DNA from: an uncultured bacterium
GTDB lineage: Bacteria > DRYD01
Length of the DNA stretch: 7,924 nucleotides
Direction of reading: 5' to 3'
NCBI GenBank assembly: GCA_937927985.1
Contig: CALFWH010000036.1
Location: 1-7,924, forward strand
This document shows, one piece after another, positions 1-6,480 of this stretch. Under the pieces are notes generated by a model, which was not told the DNA's origin, made no database searches, and saw only the letters and a list, made by a program, of their open reading frames with translations. The position numbers and the translations under genes are program-made. Position 1 is the stretch's first letter. Each line of letters begins with the position of its first letter.

Positions 1-892
1 CAGACTTATCTAATTCTGCTTTTTCTGATTCATCTAATTTAATTTGAATTATTTTTTCTATTCCATTTTTACCAAGTACGACAGGTAATCCAATAACTAA
101 ATCATCATATCCATACTCTCCTTGACAATATACCGAAACAGGAAGGATTGATTTTTTATCCCATAGTATTGATTTAATCATAACAAAAACAGAAGCTGCA
201 GGAGCAAAATAAGCTGATCCGGTTTTTAATAAGGAAACTATCTCTGCTCCCCCATTCCTTGTTTTATTTATTAATTCATCTAAATCATCTTTACTTAATA
301 GATCCTTAATTGGTATTCCTTCAACATTAGTATGACTTAAAATAGGTATCATAGTATCTCCATGACTTCCCAGAACCAAAGCGTTAATGTTACTACTTGA
401 TATACCCAATTTTTTAGAGGCAAAATATTTAAATCTTGCAGTATCTAAAACCCCAGCCATTCCAAAAACTTTGGATCTTTCCCATCCATAATTGCTCAAG
501 ATTTTGTAAGCTAAATAAGTCATAACATCTAAAGGATTTGATACAACTATTACTATACTACCAGGAGAATATTTATAAATATTATTTACTACTTCTTTCA
601 TTATATTGGAATTAGTATTAAGCAAATCTTCTCTTGACATTCCTGGTTTTCTTGCTATTCCAGCAGTTATTACCACTATATCGCTATTTTTTATATACTC
701 ATAATTATTAGTCCCAATAATTTCTATATCAGATCCAAAAACAGATAGCATTTGCATCATATCTAAAGCTTTTCCTTTGGACATATCTTCTTGTATATCC
801 AATAAAACAACATTGCTAATTTCATTTATTGATAATAAAAAAGCCAGAGTAGAACCTACATTACCTGCTCCTATTATTGAGATTTTATTCAT
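1..892 (-). CDS. mdh: Malate dehydrogenase, NAD-dependent (C-terminus cut by window edge)
   Basis: This cytoplasmic enzyme interconverts malate and oxaloacetate with NAD(H). I translated 297 codons from the ATG at 892-890 with no stop before position 1; the family is about 310 residues long, so little is missing. The Rossmann loop GAGNVG is at residues 8-13, with the acidic NAD ribose ligand D32. The active-site loop AGIARKPGMSR (77-87) carries R81 and R87. The R81 position separates malate from lactate dehydrogenases, which have Gln there. N119, the catalytic pair D150/H177 (in LDTARF and LGSHGD) and R153 are all present. The reading frame is intact. An AGGAGGT ribosome site lies 5 bases upstream, and only 23 bases separate the gene from the IDH stop, so it is probably the last or a late gene of the operon. 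The family assignment is very secure; oxaloacetate specificity is inferred from the Arg. Confidence 0.96.
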   Translation of the reverse strand, partial: MNKISIIGAGNVGSTLAFLLSINEISNVVLLDIQEDMSKGKALDMMQMLSVFGSDIEIIGTNNYEYIKNSDIVVITAGIARKPGMSREDLLNTNSNIMKEVVNNIYKYSPGSIVIVVSNPLDVMTYLAYKILSNYGWERSKVFGMAGVLDTARFKYFASKKLGISSSNINALVLGSHGDTMIPILSHTNVEGIPIKDLLSKDDLDELINKTRNGGAEIVSLLKTGSAYFAPAASVFVMIKSILWDKKSILPVSVYCQGEYGYDDLVIGLPVVLGKNGIEKIIQIKLDESEKAELDKS

Positions 893-897
893 AATAT

Positions 898-904
898 ACC
901 TCCT
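898..904 (-). promoter_or_regulatory. Ribosome binding site of mdh
   Basis: The minus strand reads AGGAGGT, a near-perfect Shine-Dalgarno match, five bases before the mdh ATG. It fixes that start and sits in the 23-base gap after the IDH stop. Confidence 0.85.
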
Positions 905-915
905 TTTATTCATTT

Positions 916-2133
916 TTAAACTTTATTAATAAAATTGTTATATTTTTCTTCAAGTTTATTATCTAAAATTAAGGAAAGTAGATAATCACCAAATTCTTTG
1001 GTAGTAGCTCCATCACTTCTACCTGTTATTACTATTTTTCTTTCGAATTGAGTAGCTATTTCTAAAGCCATATTAATTTTTTTAGCAATATTATTAAAAC
1101 CAATAAATTCTAGCATCATTGCTGAAGCTTTTATTATACTTGAAGGATCTGCATAATGATGCCGGTTTTCTTGTACCATTCTTGGAGCACTACCATGAAT
1201 AGCTTCAAACATAGCATATTTAGTGCCAATATTTGCAGATCCTGCAGTGCCTACTCCTCCCTGAATCTCTGCTGCTTGATCAGTTAATATATCACCAAAT
1301 AAATTAGGTAAAACAAAAATTTCAAATTCACTTCTCCTCTTCTCATCTATTAACTTAGCAGCCATAATATCTATAAACCAATCATCTGCTTTTATCTCAG
1401 GATAATTTTTAGCAACCTCATAAAAAACTTTTAAAAATATTCCATCTGTTGTCTTAATAACATTAGCTTTATTGACAGCTGTTACTCTCTTATATCCATT
1501 ATTTTTTGCATATTCGAAAGCCATCCTTATTATTCTGTAACTTCCCTTATAACTAATCAATCTAAAATCTATACCAAACATATCTTCAAATTCTATTCCC
1601 TTAGATCCTAATGTATATAAATCTTCAGTATTTTCCCTAAAAAATACCCAATTTATTTTCTTTTGAGGAATACTTACTGGTCTTATATTAGCAAATAAAT
1701 CCAATTCTCTTCTTAAAGCAACATTTGCACTTTCTATGTTAGGCAATCCTTCTCCTTCTTTAGGAGTAGTAGTTGGTCCTTTTAATAATACATTACACTT
1801 TAAAATTTTATCAAATACATCATCAGGTATAGCTTTGTTTTCTTTTATCCTTCTTTCTAAAGTTAAACCTTCTATGTCTTCAAAAACAACGTCAGATTTT
1901 CTTATTTCATCTTCTAACAAAATACTTAATATTCTTTTAGCTTCTTGAATTATAAAAGGTCCTATACCATCTCCATCAATAAATCCTATTTTTATTGGTC
2001 TAAGATTATGAAAACTAAATTTTTCGTCTTGAATTGAAATGTTTCTTACTCTCTCAAGTTGCTCAAGTACTAGATTAATAAAATAATCTTGTACCTCTTG
2101 AAATACTTTTTCATGAGGATAAAATTTTTTCAT
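916..2133 (-). CDS. icd: Isocitrate dehydrogenase (isocitrate/isopropylmalate dehydrogenase family)
   Basis: This is a beta-decarboxylating dehydrogenase of 405 residues, most likely converting isocitrate to 2-oxoglutarate. GDGIGP is at residues 54-59. The substrate loop around S135, N137, R141 and R151 has the S-x-N-x-x-L-R pattern of isocitrate dehydrogenases; the Ser matches the phosphorylatable Ser113 of the E. coli enzyme. Isopropylmalate dehydrogenases normally have leucine-rich residues there. RENTEDLY (166-173) supplies the active-site Tyr, K227 is the catalytic Lys, and D255, D281 and D285 are the metal ligands. The cofactor motif HGSAP (313-317) is followed by R318-M319, neither the Lys-Tyr of NADP enzymes nor the Asp of many NAD enzymes, so cofactor choice is open. 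About 45 residues precede the usual family start. The ATG overlaps the sigma factor stop by four bases (ATGA), suggesting coupled translation. Homoisocitrate or a related 3-hydroxyacid is a less likely substrate. Confidence 0.88.
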   Translation of the reverse strand: MKKFYPHEKVFQEVQDYFINLVLEQLERVRNISIQDEKFSFHNLRPIKIGFIDGDGIGPFIIQEAKRILSILLEDEIRKSDVVFEDIEGLTLERRIKENKAIPDDVFDKILKCNVLLKGPTTTPKEGEGLPNIESANVALRRELDLFANIRPVSIPQKKINWVFFRENTEDLYTLGSKGIEFEDMFGIDFRLISYKGSYRIIRMAFEYAKNNGYKRVTAVNKANVIKTTDGIFLKVFYEVAKNYPEIKADDWFIDIMAAKLIDEKRRSEFEIFVLPNLFGDILTDQAAEIQGGVGTAGSANIGTKYAMFEAIHGSAPRMVQENRHHYADPSSIIKASAMMLEFIGFNNIAKKINMALEIATQFERKIVITGRSDGATTKEFGDYLLSLILDNKLEEKYNNFINKV

Positions 2134-2873
2134 AAATCTCCTCCTAATAAATTTTCTTCTATTAGTGATTTTATTTTTTTCTTTATTCGCTGAATAGTAT
2201 TATCCACTGATTTAACAGTTAAGTTAGTTTTTTTAGCTATTTCACTATAGGATAAACCTTGAGCTCTATAGTTTAATATTTCTTTTTCTCTTGCTGTTAG
2301 TTTTGAAAATAAATTTTCTTTTATCCTATTCTTCTCCATAAAATCTATAATACTATCTTCTATTGATATTTCTTCATTTGACCCTTGAATTATTTTTGAA
2401 GGAGATATGTAGTTATATAAACTTTTTTCACTTGAATCATCATCGAAAATATTTTGTTCCAAAGATATTGGATTTTTCAATACTTTTGTTTTATTTCTAT
2501 TAGACATTTTTATAGCAGTGGTTATTTGTCTTTGAACGCAAATATTTGCAAACTTTAGAAAATTTCCTTTGGTTTTATCAAAATCTTTTATTGCTTTTAG
2601 AAATCCTATATAAGCTTCTTGAATTATATCTTCTTTCTCTCCACCAGGAATGTAAAAAGGAATTACTTTTGAAAATAGAAATTTAGAATATCTTTTTATA
2701 AGTATTTTTGTAGCTTCCTTATTTCCACTTTTAGCTAAATCTATTAATTCTTCATCTTTAAGATTTTCTAATTCATTTGAAAATAAGGAGCTTTCTTCTT
2801 GATTAATACTTAGTTTTCTTACTTTCGAGGAAGATTTTTTATTTTTATTACTCTTATTTTTTTTATTTTTCAT
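2130..2873 (-). CDS. sigH: RNA polymerase sigma factor of the SigH (Spo0H) type
   Basis: This is a sigma70-family factor of 247 residues that would direct RNA polymerase to its own promoter class. Region 2 spans about residues 40-125: DEELIDLAKSGN, the core-binding stretch EDIIQEAYIGFLKAIKDFD (81-99), and FANICVQRQITTAIK (108-122), which contains the -10 recognition helix. This wording is typical of SigH. Region 4 spans about 185-236, with LTAREKEIL, GLSYSEIAKKTNLTVKSVDN as the helix-turn-helix, and IQRIKKKIK. Region 3 is a short linker, as expected in this group. Residues 1-20 are an added Lys/Asn/Ser-rich basic tail. The ATG lies inside the ferredoxin gene (11-base overlap), and I see no good Shine-Dalgarno there, so translation is probably coupled to the upstream gene. 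The end overlaps the IDH start. SigH controls the transition to sporulation in Firmicutes; its role here is unknown. Confidence 0.9.
   Translation of the reverse strand: MKNKKNKSNKNKKSSSKVRKLSINQEESSLFSNELENLKDEELIDLAKSGNKEATKILIKRYSKFLFSKVIPFYIPGGEKEDIIQEAYIGFLKAIKDFDKTKGNFLKFANICVQRQITTAIKMSNRNKTKVLKNPISLEQNIFDDDSSEKSLYNYISPSKIIQGSNEEISIEDSIIDFMEKNRIKENLFSKLTAREKEILNYRAQGLSYSEIAKKTNLTVKSVDNTIQRIKKKIKSLIEENLLGGDL
2137..2145 (-). promoter_or_regulatory. Ribosome binding site of the IDH gene, inside the sigma factor gene
   Basis: The minus strand reads AGGAGGAGA shortly before the ATG at 2133. It lies within the last codons of the sigma factor, where it encodes part of the LLGGDL tail. It supports the long N-terminal extension of the IDH as genuinely translated. 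Confidence 0.8.
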
Positions 2874-3258
2874 TTTTGGTATCTTTTATTATTAATCTTT
2901 TATCGAAAGTTTTCTTTTCATCGTATTCGAAATATTCATCCATTCTTACGGTATCTTGCTTATTATATATGGCAAATTCATAAGTATTTTCCATTTCTAT
3001 AACCTTGGTAGGACATATTTGTTCACATAATCCACAAAATATACAGGCGCTAACATTTATTTCGAATTTTTCAACTATAGTTCTTCCCAATTCATCTTGT
3101 AAAACTTCCATTCTTATAGCTTTAACTGGACAAACTTGGGCGCAATAACCACAGGCTATACATATTCCACTTTCACAACTCAAACATCTTATTCCTTCTT
3201 CTATACTGTAATCATCTATATCTACTTGCTTTCTTACATATTCTGGTATTTTTATCAT
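2863..3258 (-). CDS. NuoI-like 2x[4Fe-4S] ferredoxin-type subunit
   Basis: This 131-residue electron carrier has two classical [4Fe-4S] motifs: C33xxC36xxC39xxxC43P and C72xxC75xxC78xxxC82P. The spacer of about 28 residues, with DELGRT and the run FEINVSACIFCGLCEQICPT, resembles complex I subunit NuoI. The tail EMENTYEFAIYNKQDTV (88-104) resembles the NuoI C-terminus, which plain ferredoxins lack. The NuoI N-terminal segment that lies on the membrane is absent here but appears at the start of the preceding gene product. An additional CxxC (C25, C28) sits before the first cluster. There are no membrane helices. The ATG at 3258 has a GAGGGGG ribosome site, 27 bases separate it from the oxidoreductase stop, and its end overlaps the sigma factor start. 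It most likely passes electrons from the neighbouring flavoprotein towards a membrane complex containing NuoH. A soluble dicluster ferredoxin is the alternative. Confidence 0.87.
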   Translation of the reverse strand: MIKIPEYVRKQVDIDDYSIEEGIRCLSCESGICIACGYCAQVCPVKAIRMEVLQDELGRTIVEKFEINVSACIFCGLCEQICPTKVIEMENTYEFAIYNKQDTVRMDEYFEYDEKKTFDKRLIIKDTKNEK

Positions 3259-3262
3259 ATTT

Positions 3263-3269
3263 CCCCCTC
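3263..3269 (-). promoter_or_regulatory. Ribosome binding site of the NuoI-like ferredoxin gene
   Basis: The minus strand reads GAGGGGG four bases before the ATG at 3258, in the 27-base gap after the oxidoreductase stop. It selects this start. Confidence 0.7.
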
Positions 3270-3285
3270 TGATTATAATTTAAAT

Positions 3286-4962
3286 TTAAAAAGAAACAGC
3301 TTTTTTATAAATTTTATTTACATTTAATGGCCCTAAGATCTTAAGATATTCTTCACTTATTATTGGTGGGTTTTGACCTGTAAGGAAAAAGTTTACTTTT
3401 TCTGCTGTTCTATTACCACTTGCTAAAGCAACTATAGCTGGTTGTGGACCATAGCAAGCTTCACCACAAGCAAATACTTTTGGCCTACTTGTTTGCCCAA
3501 ATCTATAAACAAAACCATTCACCATCACATCATAACCATCTACTACTATTTCTCCTCTAGGACCAACTATATCTTTAGGAGCAAAAGGTATGTCTATATC
3601 TCTTGATACTGCTAATATTATGGTATCACAAGGAATAACAAATTCTTCGTTTGTCCTAATTATTTTTCTTCTCCCGTTAGGTAAAACTGGTCCATATGCA
3701 CATTTTGCAACTTTTAGTCCCTTGATATTATTTTTTTCATCTACTACTACTTCAAAAGGCATAACTTGACAAATAAATTCTATACCATCATCTTCTTCTG
3801 CTTCTACTTTTTCTTCTTCACTAACTGGTATATCTTCTCTAGCTAATATATCAACGATTGTAACTTTATCTGAAAAAACTTTTTTACAAGTTCTAGCCGC
3901 GTCTATTCCTGTACCTCCACCACCAATCACAACTACTTCTTTACCTATTTTGTAACTTCTTACCCCTGTGTTCCAATCTTCTAAAAACCATTCTGCTTGG
4001 ATTAAGTTTACTTTTTCAGAATTTTTAAGATTTAGTTTTCTTGGCTTAGTTGCTCCTGCTGCAATAACCACTGCATCATATTTTTCTTCTAATTCATCAA
4101 AAACTAATCCTACAGGATCTAAGTTTGTACCAACATAGTTTATCTGGCTTTTAAAGTTATTGTCTATTTCTTCTAGAGAAATAACTTTATTATATTTTTC
4201 TTTCTGCTCAGAAGAAATGATCATTATATTATAAAAAATTCTTCCATTTTCTGTGAAAGTTATTAAATTTTCATATTCTTTATTCATTAAATCTTTATCT
4301 AATCTAAAAAATGCTACTCCAGAATTCAGGTATCCTCCACAGAAATGGTATTTTTCAAATAGATCAACTTTATGTCCGAATCTAAGTAATCTATGAGCTA
4401 CTGCTATACCTGCAGGTCCAGCTCCTATAACTGCTATTCTTTTATCAGTTAAAGGTCCAATTATTGTATACTTCAGGGTTTCTTTTGATTGATAATAATT
4501 TTTTATATTGTATTCACTTATGGCTTTCTTGATTAATCTTATTGAAATTGGTTTATGATCTTGTACTCCCCTACTACAACTAGTTTCACATGGTGCAGTA
4601 CATAGATTACCAAAACAGAAAGCAGTTGGATTATTAATTGTTTCTTCTTTTAGAGATTTTAGAAAATTATTTTCACCAGCTAACATTACATATCCTCTTG
4701 CGTCAACATTTGCAGGACATCCCCTTACGCAAGGAGGTAAATTATAAGAGTTAATTAAATATTCAGTTCTTTTATAGATTGTTTCTTTTGTATTGAAATC
4801 TCTAACTCTTACTTTTCCTCTCCACCTCGAAAAAGCACTTTTTATTGTTAAAGGATAATTAACAGTATATATTGGCTCTTTTAAAAAATATTTATATGTT
4901 ATTTTTAAACCTTCTATTAATCTTCTTAATGAATCAGCTAAAAACTCTAAACTGTTTATCAA
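3286..4962 (-). CDS. GltD-like FAD/NAD(P) oxidoreductase with NuoI-like N-terminal segment
   Basis: This 558-residue flavoprotein belongs to the GltD/NfnB type, which moves electrons between NAD(P)H and iron-sulfur proteins. Residues 1-55 (SLRRLIEGLKITYKYF, then EPIYTVNYP and RWRGKVRVRD) resemble the N-terminus of complex I subunit NuoI. From about 75, PPCVRGCPANVDARGY and cysteines C78, C82, C116, C121, C125 and C129 form the Fe-S domain seen ahead of GltD-type flavoproteins. The first FAD loop is GAGPAG (180-185) with E203. The NAD(P) loop is GGGGTG (347-352), followed by KVTIVDILAREDIP. The second flavin motif is VFACGEACYGPQPAIVALASG (split as 496-505 and 506-516). I chose the TTG at 4962 because AAGGTGG precedes it by five bases and it clears the nuoH stop; an upstream in-frame TTG at 5049 would overlap nuoH by 65 bases and lacks such a site. 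It lies between nuoH and the NuoI-like ferredoxin, which favours a role as electron input to a membrane complex over glutamate synthesis. Confidence 0.87.
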   Translation of the reverse strand: MINSLEFLADSLRRLIEGLKITYKYFLKEPIYTVNYPLTIKSAFSRWRGKVRVRDFNTKETIYKRTEYLINSYNLPPCVRGCPANVDARGYVMLAGENNFLKSLKEETINNPTAFCFGNLCTAPCETSCSRGVQDHKPISIRLIKKAISEYNIKNYYQSKETLKYTIIGPLTDKRIAVIGAGPAGIAVAHRLLRFGHKVDLFEKYHFCGGYLNSGVAFFRLDKDLMNKEYENLITFTENGRIFYNIMIISSEQKEKYNKVISLEEIDNNFKSQINYVGTNLDPVGLVFDELEEKYDAVVIAAGATKPRKLNLKNSEKVNLIQAEWFLEDWNTGVRSYKIGKEVVVIGGGGTGIDAARTCKKVFSDKVTIVDILAREDIPVSEEEKVEAEEDDGIEFICQVMPFEVVVDEKNNIKGLKVAKCAYGPVLPNGRRKIIRTNEEFVIPCDTIILAVSRDIDIPFAPKDIVGPRGEIVVDGYDVMVNGFVYRFGQTSRPKVFACGEACYGPQPAIVALASGNRTAEKVNFFLTGQNPPIISEEYLKILGPLNVNKIYKKAVSF

Positions 4963-4967
4963 ACCAC

Positions 4968-4974
4968 CCACCTT
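4968..4974 (-). promoter_or_regulatory. Ribosome binding site deciding the oxidoreductase start
   Basis: The minus strand reads AAGGTGG, five bases before the TTG at 4962, in the 22-base gap after the nuoH stop. It overlaps an in-frame GTG at 4971, which is the next-best start. Either gives a protein beginning where NuoI-type N-termini begin. Confidence 0.6.
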
Positions 4975-4984
4975 CTTCCCTCTA

Positions 4985-6349
4985 TTAATTATACCTAAAT
5001 AAGTTAATATACTTTTTATCAGATAATTTCGTGTTTTTAATTGAAGCAATTACTATGGCAAATATAATCCATGAGAATAATGGAATAAACCAATTAGAAT
5101 TTTTAAATAATAGTACATCAATAGAAGCTACTATAATATGAATTAATGTTATAGGAATAAAAGCTTTCCACGCTAAATCCATTAAGTGATCTATTCTTAT
5201 TCTTGGATAAGTCCATCTAAAGAACATTATTAATCCTACAATCAAAAAAGCTTTTAAAATTATCCAGATAAAATTATCATTTATAGCTAAAATATATTCA
5301 TATAAACCTAAAGCGTTTAAAGTGGGACTAAATAGATTTATCAAGCTGTGGGGTATTAAGGAATATCCCCCTAAAAATAAGGTAGCAATTATAGCGCTAT
5401 TAAAAAACAAATAACCATACTCAGCTAAATAAAATAAAGCAAAAGCCATTCCACCATATTCAGTACTAAATCCTGCTACTAATTCAGATTCTGCTTCTGG
5501 TAAATCAAATGGTGCTCTATTATTCTCTGCTACCATAGACCATAAAAATATAATAAACATTAAAGGTTGATAAACTATTAACCAAAAGTAATTATTCTGA
5601 AAATTAACTATATCAACAATTTTAAAACTACCAGTGAAAACCATTAACGATAAAAAAGAAAGTAACAAAGGTATTTCATAACTGAGCATTTGAGCTACTG
5701 TCCTTAATCCCCCCAATAAAGAATACTTATTATTACTAACCCAAGCTGCTATAACTAAAGATAAAACCATGTAACTAGAAACAGCAAAAATAAACAATAA
5801 ACCTATATCAAGTTTACCAAGTAATATATAGTTTTTAGAAAAAGGAAACATTCCAAAAGCTAAAACCACAGTTGTAAAAGCTAAAATAGGAGATAATATA
5901 AATAGAAAAGGATAAGATCCTTGAGGAATTATTATTTCTTTCTGAATTAACTTAGCAACGTCTGCAATAGGTTGTAATAATCCTCCTAACCAAATATTTT
6001 TAGATCCCGCTTTTAAGAGAAAAGGAAAATTAACTAAAGTAGGCCCCATTCTTCCCTGTATCTTTGCAGATAACTTCCTTTCTATCCAAACATTTACTAT
6101 TACACTTAACATTAAAATAGTTATTATTCCCGTTATTCCTATTATAGAATAACTTAAAAGATAAAGTATATTTGAATAACTGAATTTATTATGAACTTGT
6201 AAAAAACTATTAACTAATCCTAAAAATCCAATTTTGTCTAAAACTATGTATATGGGTAGTATTAACATAATTAACAAAAATGAAATAAAAAAATAAAAAA
6301 ATAAAAGCTTAAAAGTAAATAAGAAAAAGCTTATAAAATTCTTACTCAT
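4985..6349 (-). CDS. nuoH: NADH-quinone oxidoreductase subunit H (complex I membrane subunit)
   Basis: NuoH is the membrane subunit that joins the peripheral arm of complex I to the proton-pumping arm and forms much of the quinone chamber. The 454 residues contain its hallmarks: VWIERKLSAKIQGRMGP (88-103), GGLLQPIADVAKLIQKE (122-138), NNKYSLLGGLRTVAQMLSYEI (split at 206-220 and 221-226), AENNRAPFDLPEAESELVAGF (274-284, 285-294), TEYGGMAFALFYLAEY (296-311) and FRWTYPRIRIDHLMDLAWK (377-395). The acidic loop residues are intact. About ten hydrophobic segments are visible. The E. coli protein has about 325 residues; this one has an added N-terminal helix (about 10-36) plus linker, and a further helix near 420-437. 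Start ATG at 6349 follows AAGGAG. Downstream, 22 bases separate it from the oxidoreductase. No nuoA-D or nuoJ-N gene adjoins it. A related membrane hydrogenase subunit would be the alternative, but the motifs are those of NuoH proper. Confidence 0.95.
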   Translation of the reverse strand: MSKNFISFFLFTFKLLFFYFFISFLLIMLILPIYIVLDKIGFLGLVNSFLQVHNKFSYSNILYLLSYSIIGITGIITILMLSVIVNVWIERKLSAKIQGRMGPTLVNFPFLLKAGSKNIWLGGLLQPIADVAKLIQKEIIIPQGSYPFLFILSPILAFTTVVLAFGMFPFSKNYILLGKLDIGLLFIFAVSSYMVLSLVIAAWVSNNKYSLLGGLRTVAQMLSYEIPLLLSFLSLMVFTGSFKIVDIVNFQNNYFWLIVYQPLMFIIFLWSMVAENNRAPFDLPEAESELVAGFSTEYGGMAFALFYLAEYGYLFFNSAIIATLFLGGYSLIPHSLINLFSPTLNALGLYEYILAINDNFIWIILKAFLIVGLIMFFRWTYPRIRIDHLMDLAWKAFIPITLIHIIVASIDVLLFKNSNWFIPLFSWIIFAIVIASIKNTKLSDKKYINLFRYN

Positions 6350-6480
6350 CTTCGCTCTCCTTAATATTTTATCGTTTCAAGAATATGTTTTGATTTATTA
6401 ATTTACTTTACTATTTTTTTATAAATATTTTTCTTCAATTGCTAATAATTTCCTTTAAATATCATTTTGAAGTTTTGAAA
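6350..6480. other. 131-base AT-rich gap, likely promoter region of the nuoH operon
   Basis: This is the only sizeable non-coding stretch. It lies between the stop of the unrecognised gene and nuoH. Read on the minus strand it is dominated by A/T, with a TATTTATAAA stretch near 6427-6418 that could act as a -10 element, but no TTGACA-like partner at a proper distance. I see no GC-rich hairpin followed by a T run that would make a convincing terminator for the upstream gene. A short direct repeat of TTCAAAA occurs at the start of the gap. Whether the upstream gene belongs to the same transcript cannot be decided. Confidence 0.35.
6357..6362 (-). promoter_or_regulatory. Ribosome binding site of nuoH
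   Basis: The minus strand reads AAGGAG seven bases before the ATG at 6349. It supports the N-terminally extended nuoH start, because later in-frame starts lack such a site. Confidence 0.75.

Noticed and set aside
1..892. Lactate dehydrogenase instead of malate dehydrogenase
   Set aside because: The specificity loop reads ARKPGMSR with Arg at position 81, where lactate dehydrogenases have Gln.
1736..1948. Open frame of 70 codons on the plus strand
   Set aside because: It lies entirely opposite the conserved IDH core, including the substrate loop, has no ribosome site and resembles no known protein.
3136..3327. Open frame of 63 codons on the plus strand
   Set aside because: It is antisense to the first ferredoxin cluster and its leader, with low-complexity Tyr/Phe/Ser content expected from the complement of AT-rich coding sequence.
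3286..4962. Glutamate synthase small subunit as the function of the flavoprotein
   Set aside because: The fold matches, but there is no gltB large subunit nearby, the N-terminus is NuoI-like, and the neighbours are nuoH and a NuoI-like ferredoxin.
4963..5049. Longer flavoprotein starting at the TTG at 5049
   Set aside because: It would overlap nuoH by 65 bases without a ribosome site, whereas the TTG at 4962 has one and gives a natural NuoI-like N-terminus.
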